Positions 42,851 to 52,792 of a stretch of DNA of 64,000 nucleotides are shown here, piece by piece. Numbering within the stretch: the stretch's first letter is position 1; every line of letters begins with the position of its first letter. Where the stretch lies: the NCBI RefSeq assembly GCF_002304225.1, contig NZ_NSLB01000001.1, positions 248,001-312,000 on the forward strand, given 5' to 3'. The notes under the pieces are model-generated. The model saw nothing but the letters and a program-made list of their open reading frames with translations, did no database searches and was not told the origin of the DNA. The translations under genes were made by a program, and so were the position numbers. Source of the DNA: Pseudomonas sp. HAR-UPW-AIA-41. Its GTDB lineage: Bacteria > Pseudomonadota > Gammaproteobacteria > Pseudomonadales > Pseudomonadaceae.

Positions 42851-43309
42851 ATGGCGATGCCTCTGAATTTTTCCCGTTACCTGCACATTGCACAGGCGTT
42901 TCTCGCGCGTGGCCGATTGCCGGCGCTGTTGCTGGCAGTGACACGCAAGGCGAGTAAAGGCGGATTGCGCATGCGTCCGTTGCAGGATGATCTCAAGCTC
43001 ATGCGCGCACTTTGTGTGGCCTGGTGGCGTGGCGAATACCGCGAGGTGGATCGCCAGACCTTGCTCGCAGTCATGGCTGCGCTGGTGTACTTCATTACCC
43101 CTGTCGATGCAGTGCCGGATTGGGTTTTGATGCTGGGTTTGCTGGATGACCTGGCCGTGCTCGGCTGGGTGTTGCGGCGCTGGCGCAGTGAACTGGATAC
43201 CTTCCGTGGCTGGTATGACACTCAGCCCCGGCAAAGGCAGCAGATGCTGCAGCAACTGCCCGAGCTGCCGGAGCGAGTGGTGGCGGAAAACCCTCCGGTG
43301 AACAGCTAG
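42851..43309 (+). CDS. DUF1232 membrane protein
   Basis: A 152-residue protein with the DUF1232 motif (LMRALCVAWWRGEYREVDRQ, ALVYFITPVDAVPDWVLMLGLLDDLAVLGWVLRR), containing the conserved P(I/V)DxxPD turn between two hydrophobic segments. Function unknown. GGAGGAG precedes the ATG at 42851; the open frame back to 42740 crosses the DnaA boxes and is not used. Confidence 0.85.
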   Translation: MAMPLNFSRYLHIAQAFLARGRLPALLLAVTRKASKGGLRMRPLQDDLKLMRALCVAWWRGEYREVDRQTLLAVMAALVYFITPVDAVPDWVLMLGLLDDLAVLGWVLRRWRSELDTFRGWYDTQPRQRQQMLQQLPELPERVVAENPPVNS

Positions 43310-43458
43310 ACTGTGCACATGGGCGGCTGAGAGCTGTATGGCATTTGCCGGCTTTCTGGCCTGTTAACATGCAGGCCGGAAGGGCGCTGAGGTACAGGGA
43401 GTAGAGGCATGAATGCACTAGCGCGTGTAGGGGTTGAACAGTGGCGGAGGGCTGGCGA

Positions 43459-43824
43459 ATGAGCGTACGCATCAGTCGTCAGCACTGGCAGGCGCTGCTC
43501 GATGAGCTGGATGATGCCCGGCGTCAGCGCCATCTCCTGACCTACAGGGCGCTGGTCGAGCGTCTGCAGCTGCCGACCCCGGCGATGCAGACCCTGACGG
43601 CCGCTCTGGAACACCTGGCCGCGCTTGATGCGCGTGCCCAGCGGCCAATGCGCAGTGCTCTGGTGATCAGTCAGGGCGCCAGTCGTTTGCCGCGCCCGGG
43701 TTTCTTCGAGTGCGTGGTCCGTCTCGGACGCTTTCAGGGCCCGGTCGACGGACTGGCCGCTGCCGCCTGGCATGCGGCCGAGGTGGCACGAGTGTTTGAA
43801 TTCGATTATCGCGAGGCGGCATGA
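43459..43824 (+). CDS. Hypothetical protein upstream of the Sel1-repeat gene
   Basis: A 121-residue soluble protein (VRISRQHWQALLDELDDARRQRH, LLTYRALVERLQLP, MRSALVISQGASRLPRPGFFECVVRLG). The arrangement, a short helical N-terminus then a GFF motif, is seen in small conserved Pseudomonas proteins; I do not know a function. Its stop overlaps the next gene by 4 bp, so the two are probably a functional pair. GGAG precedes ATG 43459; GTG 43441 is an alternative. Confidence 0.7.
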   Translation: MSVRISRQHWQALLDELDDARRQRHLLTYRALVERLQLPTPAMQTLTAALEHLAALDARAQRPMRSALVISQGASRLPRPGFFECVVRLGRFQGPVDGLAAAAWHAAEVARVFEFDYREAA

Positions 43825-44294
43825 AAGTTTGGTGGCATCTGCGGGCGCTGTGTGGGTATTGGGTGGCGCGCCGTTTGTTTGCCTGGCGCTGGCTGGTTGC
43901 TCAGCCCCGTGCCTGGACATGGATGCAGGGGCAATATGCGCGCATGGCCGCGCTCGGCCACGTCGGGGCGCAATCCTTCTATGGTCATCTGCTGTTGTTC
44001 CGCGGCCAGGGCTTTGGTGTGCGCGGCGAAGCCTTGCGTCTGCTCAAGGCGGCGGCAGAAGCTGGCGACGGCAAGGCGGCCTATCAGGTCGGCCGACAAC
44101 TGCTTGCCGGCGATGTGCAGGAAGCGGCCGATGCTACTCAGGCGGCGCACTGGTGGGTGTTGGCCGCCGAGTCTGGCCATGCGCTGGCGGCCCACCAGCT
44201 GGCTGAGCTGTACCGTTCCGGCCAAGGCAATCTGGCCGCCGATGCGCAGGCTGCCGAGCTCTGGCAGCGGCGGGCCACCGAACTGGGGCTTTAG
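43821..44294 (+). CDS. Sel1-repeat (TPR-like) protein
   Basis: A 157-residue protein with an N-terminal amphipathic or hydrophobic region and about three Sel1 repeats (GEALRLLKAAAEAGDGKAAYQVGRQLLAG, QAAHWWVLAAESGHALAAHQLAELY, AELWQRRATELGL). Such repeats mediate protein contacts. Coupled to the upstream gene by an ATGA overlap; it ends 12 bp before the convergent EAL-GGDEF gene. Confidence 0.85.
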   Translation: MKVWWHLRALCGYWVARRLFAWRWLVAQPRAWTWMQGQYARMAALGHVGAQSFYGHLLLFRGQGFGVRGEALRLLKAAAEAGDGKAAYQVGRQLLAGDVQEAADATQAAHWWVLAAESGHALAAHQLAELYRSGQGNLAADAQAAELWQRRATELGL

Positions 44295-44306
44295 AGCCCA
44301 GGGTCC

Positions 44307-46055
44307 TCAGGCCGCCTGAATCACATGCAGGCTGTAACCCGGAATCGCCTTGGCCTGCCGTTTGGCTTCCGATGCCAGGCTGGCGAGCTGGTCTGCATCG
44401 AGGTTTTCGCAGGCCGCGCCCGTTAACTGCACCACGCCCAGCGATAGCGACAGCAGCGGATACTCTTCGCGTTGTCCCTGGCGGTTGCGTGCAATAAAAC
44501 AGCCGGCCAGCAGGTCCTCTGGCTTGTAGAAACGTCGGCACTGGCTCTGGAAGTCTTCCAGCAGGCGGTTGAGGCGGGCGCGCCAGTCGGCTGAGCCGAG
44601 CACCAGCATGAAGTCATCACCGCCGATATGGCCGACGAAATCGCGGCTGGGGTCTACCGCCTCGTTCAGGCATTGCGCCAGACATAGCAGCACTTCGTCG
44701 CCGCGGGCATAGCCGTACAGGTCGTTGAACGGCTTGAAACTGTCGATGTCGACGTAGCAGATGACCGCATCGCGACTCTGCTCCAGCAGGCGTGTGAAGC
44801 ATTGCTGGATCGGCACGTTACCCGGCAGCAGGGTCAGCGGATTGGCGTGACGTGCCTGCTGGATCTTGCGTTCGGTGATCAGCTTGAGCACGTCGATTAC
44901 CCGGCCCAGACCGCAGTACTGGCCCTGGCGAGTGATGATGAAGTCTTCTTCGATGCGCTGGCGCGCACGACTGGTCAGCAGGCGGCTGACCTGTTGCAGC
45001 GACTGGCTCAGCTCCACGGCCAGGTAGTCGCTGCTCATCAGGCGACTGATGGGTTTGCGTGCCAGCAGGTCGGTGGCAAAGGGTTTGAGCAGGGCGTCGG
45101 AGAGGCTGTGGCGGTGAATGATGCCCACTGGTTGCAGGGCTTCATCGAGCACGGCCAGTGAATTGAGATTGGCCTGGGCGCGAAAGGCTTCGAGTACACC
45201 GGCAATTGGCGTGTTCTGATCAACGGCCGGCTGCTCCAGCAGCAGGGCCTGCAGGTCACCTGTGTCTTCGCCGAGGCTCGACTGGCTGGCACTCAGCAGT
45301 GGCAGCAGACCGCCGATCTCGCGCGGCGGTTTTTCCTGAGGCCGGCAGAGCAGGTAGCCCTGCACCAGATCGACGCCCATCTCCACCAGCACGGCCAGCT
45401 CTTCGGCCAGCTCGATGCCTTCGGCGATGACCTGAGCGCGCGAGGCGCGGGCCATCTTCAGAATCGACTCGACGAACTCGCGTTTGACCGCATCCTGGTG
45501 AATGCCGTCGATGAAGTGACGGTCGATTTTCACATAGTCGGGGCGCAGCTCGGACCACAGGCGCAGGCTCGAGTAACCGGCACCGAGGTCGTCCAGGGCA
45601 ATGGAGAAGCCCATGGCGCGGTAGTGGTGCAGCGCGTTGTCGAGCAGGCTGAAGTCTTCGGTCGGTGATTGCTCGGTCAGCTCGATCACCACCCGGTCCG
45701 GGGCAATGCCCAGGTCCTGCAGCAGGCGCCGGGTCCGCCCGGGCTGATGCCTTGGATCGAGCAGCGACTCCGGCGAGACGTTGAGGAACAGCTTGCCGTC
45801 CAGCTTGAGGTTGTCGAAGCGCAGGCAGGCATTGCGTCGGCAGGCCTGCTCCAGTTCGCTCAGGCGACTGGCGTGGCGGGCCACGGCGAAGAGCGTCAGC
45901 GGTGAGTGCAGCGGGCTGTTCGAGGGGCCGCGGGTGAGGGCTTCATAGCCGTGGATGCGCCGTTCCGATAGCGACACTATGGGTTGGAAGAGCGTGTGCA
46001 GATCGCCACTGGCGAGAATCTGCTGCAGCGCGCTGAGCTGCTCGGTGACCGTCAT
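44307..46055 (-). CDS. EAL-CBS-GGDEF cyclic-di-GMP signalling protein
   Basis: A 582-residue cytoplasmic protein with an N-terminal EAL phosphodiesterase domain (GYEALTRG, LNVSPESLL, IALDDLGAGYSSL, DYVKIDRHFIDGI, AEGIE), a central CBS pair (about 270-395) and a C-terminal GGDEF domain whose signature is GGDDF (HIGGDDFML). The EAL catalytic residues look intact; the GGDDF variant may still be active or may sense GTP. The order EAL-CBS-GGDEF is the reverse of the common one and is known in Pseudomonas. It probably adjusts c-di-GMP in response to a nucleotide sensed by CBS. Confidence 0.88.
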   Translation of the reverse strand: MTVTEQLSALQQILASGDLHTLFQPIVSLSERRIHGYEALTRGPSNSPLHSPLTLFAVARHASRLSELEQACRRNACLRFDNLKLDGKLFLNVSPESLLDPRHQPGRTRRLLQDLGIAPDRVVIELTEQSPTEDFSLLDNALHHYRAMGFSIALDDLGAGYSSLRLWSELRPDYVKIDRHFIDGIHQDAVKREFVESILKMARASRAQVIAEGIELAEELAVLVEMGVDLVQGYLLCRPQEKPPREIGGLLPLLSASQSSLGEDTGDLQALLLEQPAVDQNTPIAGVLEAFRAQANLNSLAVLDEALQPVGIIHRHSLSDALLKPFATDLLARKPISRLMSSDYLAVELSQSLQQVSRLLTSRARQRIEEDFIITRQGQYCGLGRVIDVLKLITERKIQQARHANPLTLLPGNVPIQQCFTRLLEQSRDAVICYVDIDSFKPFNDLYGYARGDEVLLCLAQCLNEAVDPSRDFVGHIGGDDFMLVLGSADWRARLNRLLEDFQSQCRRFYKPEDLLAGCFIARNRQGQREEYPLLSLSLGVVQLTGAACENLDADQLASLASEAKRQAKAIPGYSLHVIQAA

Positions 46056-46072
46056 GATGCAATCCGCAGGCG

Positions 46073-46103
46073 AAAAAAACGGGGGCCGGTGTGACCGGCC
46101 CCC
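46073..46103 (-). terminator. Terminator of prc
   Basis: On the minus strand, the stem GGGGGCCGGTCACACCGGCCCCC is followed, after CG, by seven T, 38 bp beyond the prc stop. Confidence 0.88.
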
Positions 46104-46140
46104 GCATTTCAGCGCAGCGATATGACTGTCTGATGACAGA

Positions 46141-48222
46141 TCAGTGCTTGGCCAGGCTGTTGGACAGCCCCAGGTAGTCGATGAGGATCTTGCCGGTTTC
46201 GGCCAGGTAGGCGTCGTCTTCCGGGGTCGATTTGTCCGGCTCGGCTGCAGCGGCCTCCTCGTCCTCCTCGCTCTTGATTTCCTTGAGCAGCTCCTCGCCC
46301 TTGGCCTTGCGCCGGGTGTTTTCCAGCGCCAGCTGTTGCTGTTCGATGCTCAGTTGCAACTGGCGCCGCTCGGATTCCTCCAGCGGTACGCTGGTGTCCT
46401 TCATCAGGCGCTGGGCCAGGGCCAGACGTTCGCGGGTGAAGACAAAGTCCGGGTCGTTGGCGGTACGCGCCTCATGGCGGGCAGTCAGCTCGCTGAGGAA
46501 GGGCTTGAACGGATCACTGACCGGCTTGACTACCGGGCGGATGCTGTCCCACGGCAGGGCTTCGGGCAGTGCGCTTTCGCCGATTTCATGGGTGTCGACC
46601 ATGGACGGGTAGGCGATATCCGGAAGCACGCCCTGGTGTTGAGTGCTCTGCCCGGACACGCGGTAGAACTTGGCCAGTGTCAGCTTCAGTTCGCCGTGGT
46701 TGAGCGGCTGCACGGTCTGCACCGTACCTTTGCCGAAGGTCTGGCCACCGATGATCAGGGCGCGGTGGTAGTCCTGCATGGCGCCGGCGAAAATCTCCGA
46801 GGCCGAAGCGGACAGACGGTTGACCAGCACGGCCATCGGGCCGCGGTAGAAAACGCCGCTGTCCTCGTCGTTGAGCACGTCGACGCGGCCATCGCTGTTG
46901 CGGACCAGCACCGTCGGGCCCTGATCGATGAACAGACCGGTCAGTTCGGTGGCTTCCTGCAGGGAGCCGCCGCCGTTGTTGCGCAGGTCGATAACCACGC
47001 CGTCGACCTTTTCCTTTTCCAGTTCACCAAGCAGGCGCTTCACGTCGCGGGTGGTGCTCTTGTATTCGGGATCGCCGGCGCGGTAGGCCTTGAAATCCAG
47101 ATAGAAGGCGGGAATCTCGATGACGCCGAGTTTGTAATCGCGACCGTCGTGGTTGAGCTTGAGCACCGACTTCTTCGCTGCCTGCTCCTCCAGCTTCACC
47201 GCTTCGCGGGTGATGCTGATGATGCGGCTGGTCTGGTCGCTCGGGGCGTTGCTGGCCGGAATCACTTCCAGACGCACCAGCGAGCCCTTCGGACCGCGGA
47301 TCAGCTTGACCACCTCGTCCAGGCGCCAGCCGATCACGTCGACCATTTCCTTGTTGCCCTGAGCGACGCCGATGATCTTGTCGGAGGTGTGCAGCTGCTT
47401 GCTCTTTTCCGCCGGGCCGGCCGGCACCAGGCGCATCACCTTCACGTACTCGTTGTCGTTCTGCAGCACGGCACCGATACCCTCGAGCGATAGGCTCATG
47501 TTGATATCGAAGTTTTCCGCGTTATCCGGCGACAGGTAGTTGGTGTGCGGGTCGTAGGTCTGGGCAAAGGCGTTGATGTAGGCCTGGAAGACGTCCTCGC
47601 CCTTGGTCTGCTTGAGGCGCTTGAGCTGATTCTCGTAGCGCTTGGTGAGCAGCTCCTCGATGGCCTTGGGTTCCTTGCCGGCAATCTTCAGGCGCAGCAC
47701 TTCATCCTTGAGTTTTTTGTGCCAGAACGCATCCAGCTCGGCGACGTCCCTGGCCCAGGGGGCCTTTTCGCGATCGGTTTCCAGGCGTTCGCTGACGCTG
47801 AAGTCGAGCTTGTCGACGCCCTGATTGAGCAGGCCCAGGGTGTATTCGATGCGCCCACTCAGGCGCTCGAGGTGGCGCTTGTAAATGGTAAAGCCAGGCT
47901 CTAGGTCGCCGCTCTTGAGGAAGTCGTCGAAGCGCAGGCGCCAGGCATCGAACTCCTGGATATCGGCGGCGGTGAAGTACATCCGCGCCGGGTCCAGCAG
48001 CTTCAGGTAGCTCTCGTAGATCATCTGCGAGCGCGCATCATTGAGCGGCGGCTTGTTGTAGTGGTGACGCTTGAGCAGCTCCACCACGTTCAGGCTGGCG
48101 ATCACCTGCTCGCGGTCGGGCTCCAGGTAGTCCCAGTTGGTTGTGCCGGGGCTGGCCCACAGCGACAGACTGCTCAGGCTGAGAACGAGTGACAGGGTGG
48201 AACGGGTGAGGATGCGCTTCAT
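46141..48222 (-). CDS. prc: Periplasmic tail-specific protease Prc
   Basis: A 693-residue processing protease with a signal peptide (MKRILTRSTLSLVLSLSSLS), an N-terminal helical domain, a PDZ domain (MSLSLEGIGAVLQNDNEYV), the S41 peptidase core (VVIDLRNNGGGSL, VLVNRLSASASEIFAGAMQD, GGQTFGKGTVQ with catalytic Ser and Lys) and the C-terminal DUF3340 region. It trims C-termini of envelope proteins and degrades peptidoglycan hydrolases. The ATG at 48222 is used because it starts the signal peptide. Confidence 0.94.
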   Translation of the reverse strand: MKRILTRSTLSLVLSLSSLSLWASPGTTNWDYLEPDREQVIASLNVVELLKRHHYNKPPLNDARSQMIYESYLKLLDPARMYFTAADIQEFDAWRLRFDDFLKSGDLEPGFTIYKRHLERLSGRIEYTLGLLNQGVDKLDFSVSERLETDREKAPWARDVAELDAFWHKKLKDEVLRLKIAGKEPKAIEELLTKRYENQLKRLKQTKGEDVFQAYINAFAQTYDPHTNYLSPDNAENFDINMSLSLEGIGAVLQNDNEYVKVMRLVPAGPAEKSKQLHTSDKIIGVAQGNKEMVDVIGWRLDEVVKLIRGPKGSLVRLEVIPASNAPSDQTSRIISITREAVKLEEQAAKKSVLKLNHDGRDYKLGVIEIPAFYLDFKAYRAGDPEYKSTTRDVKRLLGELEKEKVDGVVIDLRNNGGGSLQEATELTGLFIDQGPTVLVRNSDGRVDVLNDEDSGVFYRGPMAVLVNRLSASASEIFAGAMQDYHRALIIGGQTFGKGTVQTVQPLNHGELKLTLAKFYRVSGQSTQHQGVLPDIAYPSMVDTHEIGESALPEALPWDSIRPVVKPVSDPFKPFLSELTARHEARTANDPDFVFTRERLALAQRLMKDTSVPLEESERRQLQLSIEQQQLALENTRRKAKGEELLKEIKSEEDEEAAAAEPDKSTPEDDAYLAETGKILIDYLGLSNSLAKH

Positions 48223-48353
48223 GCTGAATTCGACGTCGTGGCGGGCTTGCCGCATAGTGGGCCGCAGAGAATGTCGGCCGGGGTTGTCGCGTCCTGCGAC
48301 GACTCGTCCGACTTTCCAGTCGGTACCGGGGACAAAAGAACTATGGGGGCACT

Positions 48354-49316
48354 GTGAAGGCATTGCAAGGCGTCAAGGGCCAGTTGCACTGGCAGGAACA
48401 ACCCAGCGAACCACTGGCTGCAGGGCAGGTCAGGATCAAAGTGGCGGCAGCCGGGCTAAACCGGGCTGACCTGCTGCAACTGGCCGGGCACTATCCGCCG
48501 CCGCCCGGAGCTCCCGGGACGCTGGGGCTGGAGTGCAGCGGAATCATCAGTGAAGTGGGGGCCGGTGCCAGCTGGCAGGTGGGTGAGCGGGTCTGTGCTC
48601 TGCTCGCCGGAGGCGGCATGGCCTCGGAGGTCGTGGTCGACGCCCAGCACGTGTTGCCGGTACCCGAAGGCATCAGTCTGGCCGAGGCGGCGGCATTGCC
48701 GGAGGTGTATGCCACCGCCTGGCTCAATCTTTACCGTCTGGCGGCCCTGCGTCCGGGCGAGAAGGTGCTGCTGCATGCCGGGGCCAGTGGCGTCGGCACG
48801 GCGGCTATCCAGCTGTGCAAGGCCTTTGGCAATCCGTGCTGGGTCAGTGTCGGCTCGGCCGAGCGCTTGCAGCATTGCCAGAAGCTGGGTGCCCGTGGTG
48901 GCGTGCTGCGCGGTGAAAACCTGCAGGGCCTTCGTGACTTTTCGCCTTTCGACGTGATTCTGGATCCGGTCGGGGCGGCTTATGCGGCGCTCAATCTGCA
49001 GTTGCTGGCGCTGGACGGGCGCTGGGTGAATATCGGCCTGATGGGCGGGCGCGAGGCTCAGCTGGATATGGCGCTGCTGCTGGGCAAACGCATCCAGCTG
49101 ACAGGCTCGACGCTGCGCAACCGCGACGAGGCCTTCAAGGCCGAGCTGGTCAGCGAGCTGGCGCGTGAAGTCTGGCCACTGTTTGCCCGTGGACAGCTCA
49201 CGCCACAACTGGAACAGGTCTATCCGGCTACCGAGGCGGAGGCTGCCTTTGCTAAGCTCGCCAGCAATCAGGTGGCAGGCAAGCTGGTGTTGTGCCTCGA
49301 CGATAGCCTGAGCTGA
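48354..49316 (+). CDS. Zinc-free alcohol dehydrogenase-family quinone oxidoreductase
   Basis: A 320-residue MDR protein of the PIG3/QOR type (VAAAGLNRADLLQLAGHYPPP, GLECSGIISEVG, NADPH motif HAGASGVGTAAIQLCKAFG, ITLTGSTLRNR-like segment IQLTGSTLRNRDEAF). It lacks the zinc-binding Cys set. It probably reduces quinones using NADPH. The start is GTG at 48354, divergent from prc. Confidence 0.9.
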   Translation: MKALQGVKGQLHWQEQPSEPLAAGQVRIKVAAAGLNRADLLQLAGHYPPPPGAPGTLGLECSGIISEVGAGASWQVGERVCALLAGGGMASEVVVDAQHVLPVPEGISLAEAAALPEVYATAWLNLYRLAALRPGEKVLLHAGASGVGTAAIQLCKAFGNPCWVSVGSAERLQHCQKLGARGGVLRGENLQGLRDFSPFDVILDPVGAAYAALNLQLLALDGRWVNIGLMGGREAQLDMALLLGKRIQLTGSTLRNRDEAFKAELVSELAREVWPLFARGQLTPQLEQVYPATEAEAAFAKLASNQVAGKLVLCLDDSLS

Positions 49317-49450
49317 TCATCCGCTGGCGGTGATTGGCAGAAACAATCACCGTCATCGTTTCAATCAATGGGCCAAGAAAGCCGATGGGGCCTATTATCC
49401 TCCCCGTCAACTTTCAACCGCACATTTCAACCCTCACAAGGAGTTCACTG

Positions 49451-50014
49451 ATGTCTCTGATCAACACTCAAGTTCAGCCGTTCAAGGCCAATGCTTTCCA
49501 CAACGGCAAGTTCATCGAAGTCACCGAGCAGTCCCTGAAGGGCAAGTGGTCGGTACTGATCTTCATGCCGGCAGCATTCACCTTCAACTGCCCGACCGAG
49601 ATCGAAGACGCCGCCAACAACTACGCCGAGTTCCAGAAGGCCGGTGCCGAGGTCTACATCGTTACCACCGATACCCACTTCTCGCACAAGGTATGGCACG
49701 AGACTTCCCCGGCTGTCGGCAAGGCTCAGTTCCCGCTGATCGGCGACCCGACCCACGTGCTGACCAACGCCTTCGGCGTGCACATTCCGGAAGAAGGCCT
49801 GGCCCTGCGCGGCACCTTCGTGATCAACCCGGAAGGTGTGATCAAGACCGTGGAAATCCACTCCAACGAAATCGCCCGTGACGTCTCCGAGACTCTGCGC
49901 AAGCTGAAAGCTGCTCAGTACACCGCTGCTCACCCGGGCGAAGTGTGCCCTGCCAAGTGGAAAGAAGGCGAGAAGACCTTGGCTCCGTCCCTGGATCTGG
50001 TTGGCAAGATCTAA
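49451..50014 (+). CDS. ahpC: Alkyl hydroperoxide reductase subunit C
   Basis: A 187-residue typical 2-Cys peroxiredoxin with peroxidatic Cys47 in FTFNCPTE, TDTHFSHKVWH, ALRGTFVINPEG, and resolving Cys in HPGEVCPAKW. It reduces hydrogen peroxide and organic peroxides and is recycled by AhpF downstream. AAGGAG precedes the ATG at 49451. A 244-bp gap with a repeat element and a terminator separates it from ahpF, so ahpF is probably expressed at a lower level. Confidence 0.96.
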   Translation: MSLINTQVQPFKANAFHNGKFIEVTEQSLKGKWSVLIFMPAAFTFNCPTEIEDAANNYAEFQKAGAEVYIVTTDTHFSHKVWHETSPAVGKAQFPLIGDPTHVLTNAFGVHIPEEGLALRGTFVINPEGVIKTVEIHSNEIARDVSETLRKLKAAQYTAAHPGEVCPAKWKEGEKTLAPSLDLVGKI

Positions 50015-50154
50015 AAACGGCCGGAAAGCTACTGCACTTGCTGTGGCGTTGTTGAAATCAGGCTCGGGCTGCTCATTTACAGCTCGTAAACTCCGCGCCC
50101 TCGCCTGATTTCGCCTAGCCCCAGCTTCGTTCGCGACGCTTTCCAATCCGTTTT
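50014..50154. repeat. MITE-like palindromic element between ahpC and ahpF
   Basis: Outer arms AAAACGG + GGAAAGC (50014-50029) pair with GCTTTCC + CCGTTTT (50138-50154). Inner arms GAAATCAGGC (50054-50063) and GCCTGATTTC (50103-50112) enclose TTTAC-AGCTC-GTAAA (50076-50090). The 141-bp element begins on the last base of the ahpC stop codon. It looks like a dispersed palindromic repeat; another copy is not in the window. Confidence 0.6.
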
Positions 50155-50195
50155 ACCGCGCTTGGAGTCGTAACCCGACTCAGACAAGTGCCCGA

Positions 50196-50228
50196 ACGCC
50201 CGGGCGCGATCCGTCCGGGCGTTTGTTT
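50196..50228 (+). terminator. Terminator between ahpC and ahpF
   Basis: Stem ACGCCCGG/CCGGGCGT (50196-50203, 50215-50222) followed by TTGTTTGT. Confidence 0.75.
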
Positions 50229-50257
50229 GTCCGAAATTTGCTTTGAGGAACCCCGTC

Positions 50258-51811
50258 ATGTTGGACGCCACTCTGAAATCCCAGTTGCAGGCCTACCTCG
50301 AGAAGGTCACCCAGCCGTTCGAGATCGTTGCTTCCCTCGATGACGGCGAGAAATCCCAGGAGCTGCTCGGACTCCTCAACGATATCGTCGGCCTGACCGA
50401 CAAGATCACCCTGCGGACTGATGGTAACGATGCACGCCGTCCGTCTTTCGCCCTGAACCGTCCGGGCGCCGATATCGGCATTACCTTCGCCGGTATCCCC
50501 ATGGGCCACGAGTTCACCTCGCTGGTGCTGGCACTGCTGCAAGTCGGTGGTCATCCGTCCAAGCTGGACGCTGAGACCATCGAACAGATCAAGAGCATTG
50601 AAGGGAAGTTCGAGTTCGAAACCTACTTCTCGCTGTCCTGCCAGAACTGCCCGGACGTGGTCCAGGCGCTGAACCTGATGGCGGTGCTCAACCCCAATAT
50701 CCGCAACGTGTCGATTGACGGCGCGTTGTTTCAGGAAGAAGTCGAGCGTCGCCAGATCATGGCGGTGCCGAGCATCTACCTGAACGGCGAGGTCTTCGCT
50801 TCCGGCCGTATGGAAGTGAAGGAAATCCTCGCCAAGATCGATACCGGTGCGGCCAACCGCGATGCCGAGAGAATGAGCGCCAAGGAAGCCTTCGATGTGC
50901 TGGTCATTGGTGGTGGCCCGGCTGGCGCTGCGGCGGCTATCTACGCCGCGCGCAAGGGCATCCGCACTGCCGTCGCCGCCGAGCGTTTCGGCGGCCAGGT
51001 GCTCGATACCATGGCCATCGAGAACTTCATTTCGGTGAAGGAAACCGAAGGGCCGAAACTGGTGCGCGCCTTGGAAGAGCACGTGCGTGAATACGAAGTC
51101 GACATCATGAACCTGCAACGCGCCTCCGCCCTGGTTCCGGCCAGCGCCGAAGGTGGCCTGCATGAAGTGAAGTTCGACAATGGCGCCAGCCTCAAGGCCA
51201 AGACCGTGATCCTCTCCACCGGTGCGCGCTGGCGCGAGATGGGCGTGCCCGGCGAGCAGGAATACAAGGCCAAGGGCGTGTGCTTCTGCCCGCACTGCGA
51301 CGGCCCGCTGTTCAAGGGCAAGCGCGTGGCGGTCATCGGTGGCGGCAACTCCGGTGTGGAAGCGGCGATTGATCTTGCCGGTATCGTCAGTCATGTGACC
51401 CTGCTGGAGTTCGCCGACACCCTGCGTGCCGACGCCGTGCTGCAGAAGAAGCTGTACAGCCTGCCCAACGTCACCGTGATCAAGAGCGCGCAGACCACCG
51501 AAGTGGTGGGCGACGGTCAGAAGGTTACCGGTCTGGTATACAAGGACCGCACCAGCGAGGCGCTGCATACCGTCGAGCTGGAAGGCATCTTCGTGCAGAT
51601 CGGCCTGCTGCCCAACAGTGACTGGCTCAAAGGCACCGTGGAGCTGAGCCGCTTCGGCGAGATCATCGTCGACGCCAAGGGCGCCACCAATATCCCCGGC
51701 GTGTTTGCTGCCGGTGACGTGACCACCGTGCCGTACAAGCAGATCGTCATCGCCGTGGGCGAGGGGGCCAAGGCTTCGCTGAGTGCCTTCGATCACCTGA
51801 TCCGCAGCTGA
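50258..51811 (+). CDS. ahpF: Alkyl hydroperoxide reductase subunit F
   Basis: A 517-residue FAD disulfide reductase. The N-terminal thioredoxin-like pair has CQNC (Cys128, Cys131), then come an FAD-binding [17 protein letters not shown], the thioredoxin-reductase redox site CPHC (344-347), the NADH fold [10 protein letters not shown] and the C-terminal [19 protein letters not shown]. It passes electrons from NADH to AhpC. The ATG at 50258 begins the conserved [10 protein letters not shown]. Confidence 0.96.
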   Translation: MLDATLKSQLQAYLEKVTQPFEIVASLDDGEKSQELLGLLNDIVGLTDKITLRTDGNDARRPSFALNRPGADIGITFAGIPMGHEFTSLVLALLQVGGHPSKLDAETIEQIKSIEGKFEFETYFSLSCQNCPDVVQALNLMAVLNPNIRNVSIDGALFQEEVERRQIMAVPSIYLNGEVFASGRMEVKEILAKIDTGAANRDAERMSAKEAFDVLVIGGGPAGAAAAIYAARKGIRTAVAAERFGGQVLDTMAIENFISVKETEGPKLVRALEEHVREYEVDIMNLQRASALVPASAEGGLHEVKFDNGASLKAKTVILSTGARWREMGVPGEQEYKAKGVCFCPHCDGPLFKGKRVAVIGGGNSGVEAAIDLAGIVSHVTLLEFADTLRADAVLQKKLYSLPNVTVIKSAQTTEVVGDGQKVTGLVYKDRTSEALHTVELEGIFVQIGLLPNSDWLKGTVELSRFGEIIVDAKGATNIPGVFAAGDVTTVPYKQIVIAVGEGAKASLSAFDHLIRS

Positions 51812-51946
51812 TAACGCGCTGCAAGGCAAACCGGGGGCGGACTGGTGTGAACCAGCCCGCCCTCGGCGTTTCTGCGACGCCGCTACACATAGGCCCGAAG
51901 CGGTACTCGGTGTACGCTTGGCCAATCATTGTCGTGGAGTTGCACC

Positions 51947-52792
51947 GTGTCTGCTGCCTCATCCCTTGCTGCGCAGATTGCCCTGATCGAGAAGAAGCGG
52001 GCAGTGCTGCTTGGCCTGACCCAGCTGGTGATCAGCCTTGAGCGACTGCATGCTTCGCTTGAGGCGGTACTACTTCTTGGCGGTAACCGTCAGCAACTGA
52101 CTGAAGCCGAGTTGCGCTCGGTTGAAATCATTCGTCAGCGTGTGGCCAGTCTGAGTGATACGGAACTCAGGGCCGCCGTGCTCAATCTTGATGGGTTGGT
52201 CAGCGACAGCCTGCTCAACCTCAGTCGTCTGGCCCTGCAACTGGTGGATGATCCGCTGGTGCGCCTGGATCAACTCGAGTCCATTCACCCGCAGGTCAAT
52301 ACCTTCAACCGGAATGCGCGAACGGCTATCGCTTTGCGCGCTTTGCTGGCCAAACGTGGGGAGGTAGTAGCTGCCCTGCATCTACCTTTGCCCCGTTTGG
52401 CGATCCAGCAGCGACTGCAACAGGTTGATGCACGAGAGCAGGTGATTCGCCAGCGAGTTGTCGAGCACATCAACGAGATGCGATGTGATATTGCGCAGGT
52501 TCTGAACAACCCCGAGTGTTCGGCAGCACAACGTACGATGTATGAAGTTCTGGACCAGTCTCTGGCTGATAACCTCGCGCACATTCAGGCAGGGCTGAGC
52601 CTCAGTGAACTGCCTGTAATGATTGAGGATATTGAAGTGGTTGAGGCCGACCACATGGCTGTCCAAGAGTCGCAACCAGTGGATGTTCCCGACGCTCCGA
52701 AGCTGACCCCGGATGCCGGAAGCCCGGGGCTTGTGCGTCGGGTACGCGATTGGTTGAACGCTCCGTGGAATTCCGGCAGCTGGCGGCGCTAA
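51947..52792 (+). CDS. Hypothetical helical protein
   Basis: A 281-residue soluble, mostly helical protein, rich in Leu, Gln and Arg, with likely coiled-coil segments (ALIEKKRAVLLGLTQLVISLERLHASLEAV split over residues 10-40; AIQQRLQQVDAREQVIRQRV). The C-terminus is short and basic with WLNAPWNSGSWRR. I do not recognise a family. GTG at 51947 has GGAG 8 bp upstream; ATG at 51929 has no ribosome site. Its stop overlaps the convergent binding-protein gene by 4 bp. Confidence 0.65.
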   Translation: MSAASSLAAQIALIEKKRAVLLGLTQLVISLERLHASLEAVLLLGGNRQQLTEAELRSVEIIRQRVASLSDTELRAAVLNLDGLVSDSLLNLSRLALQLVDDPLVRLDQLESIHPQVNTFNRNARTAIALRALLAKRGEVVAALHLPLPRLAIQQRLQQVDAREQVIRQRVVEHINEMRCDIAQVLNNPECSAAQRTMYEVLDQSLADNLAHIQAGLSLSELPVMIEDIEVVEADHMAVQESQPVDVPDAPKLTPDAGSPGLVRRVRDWLNAPWNSGSWRR

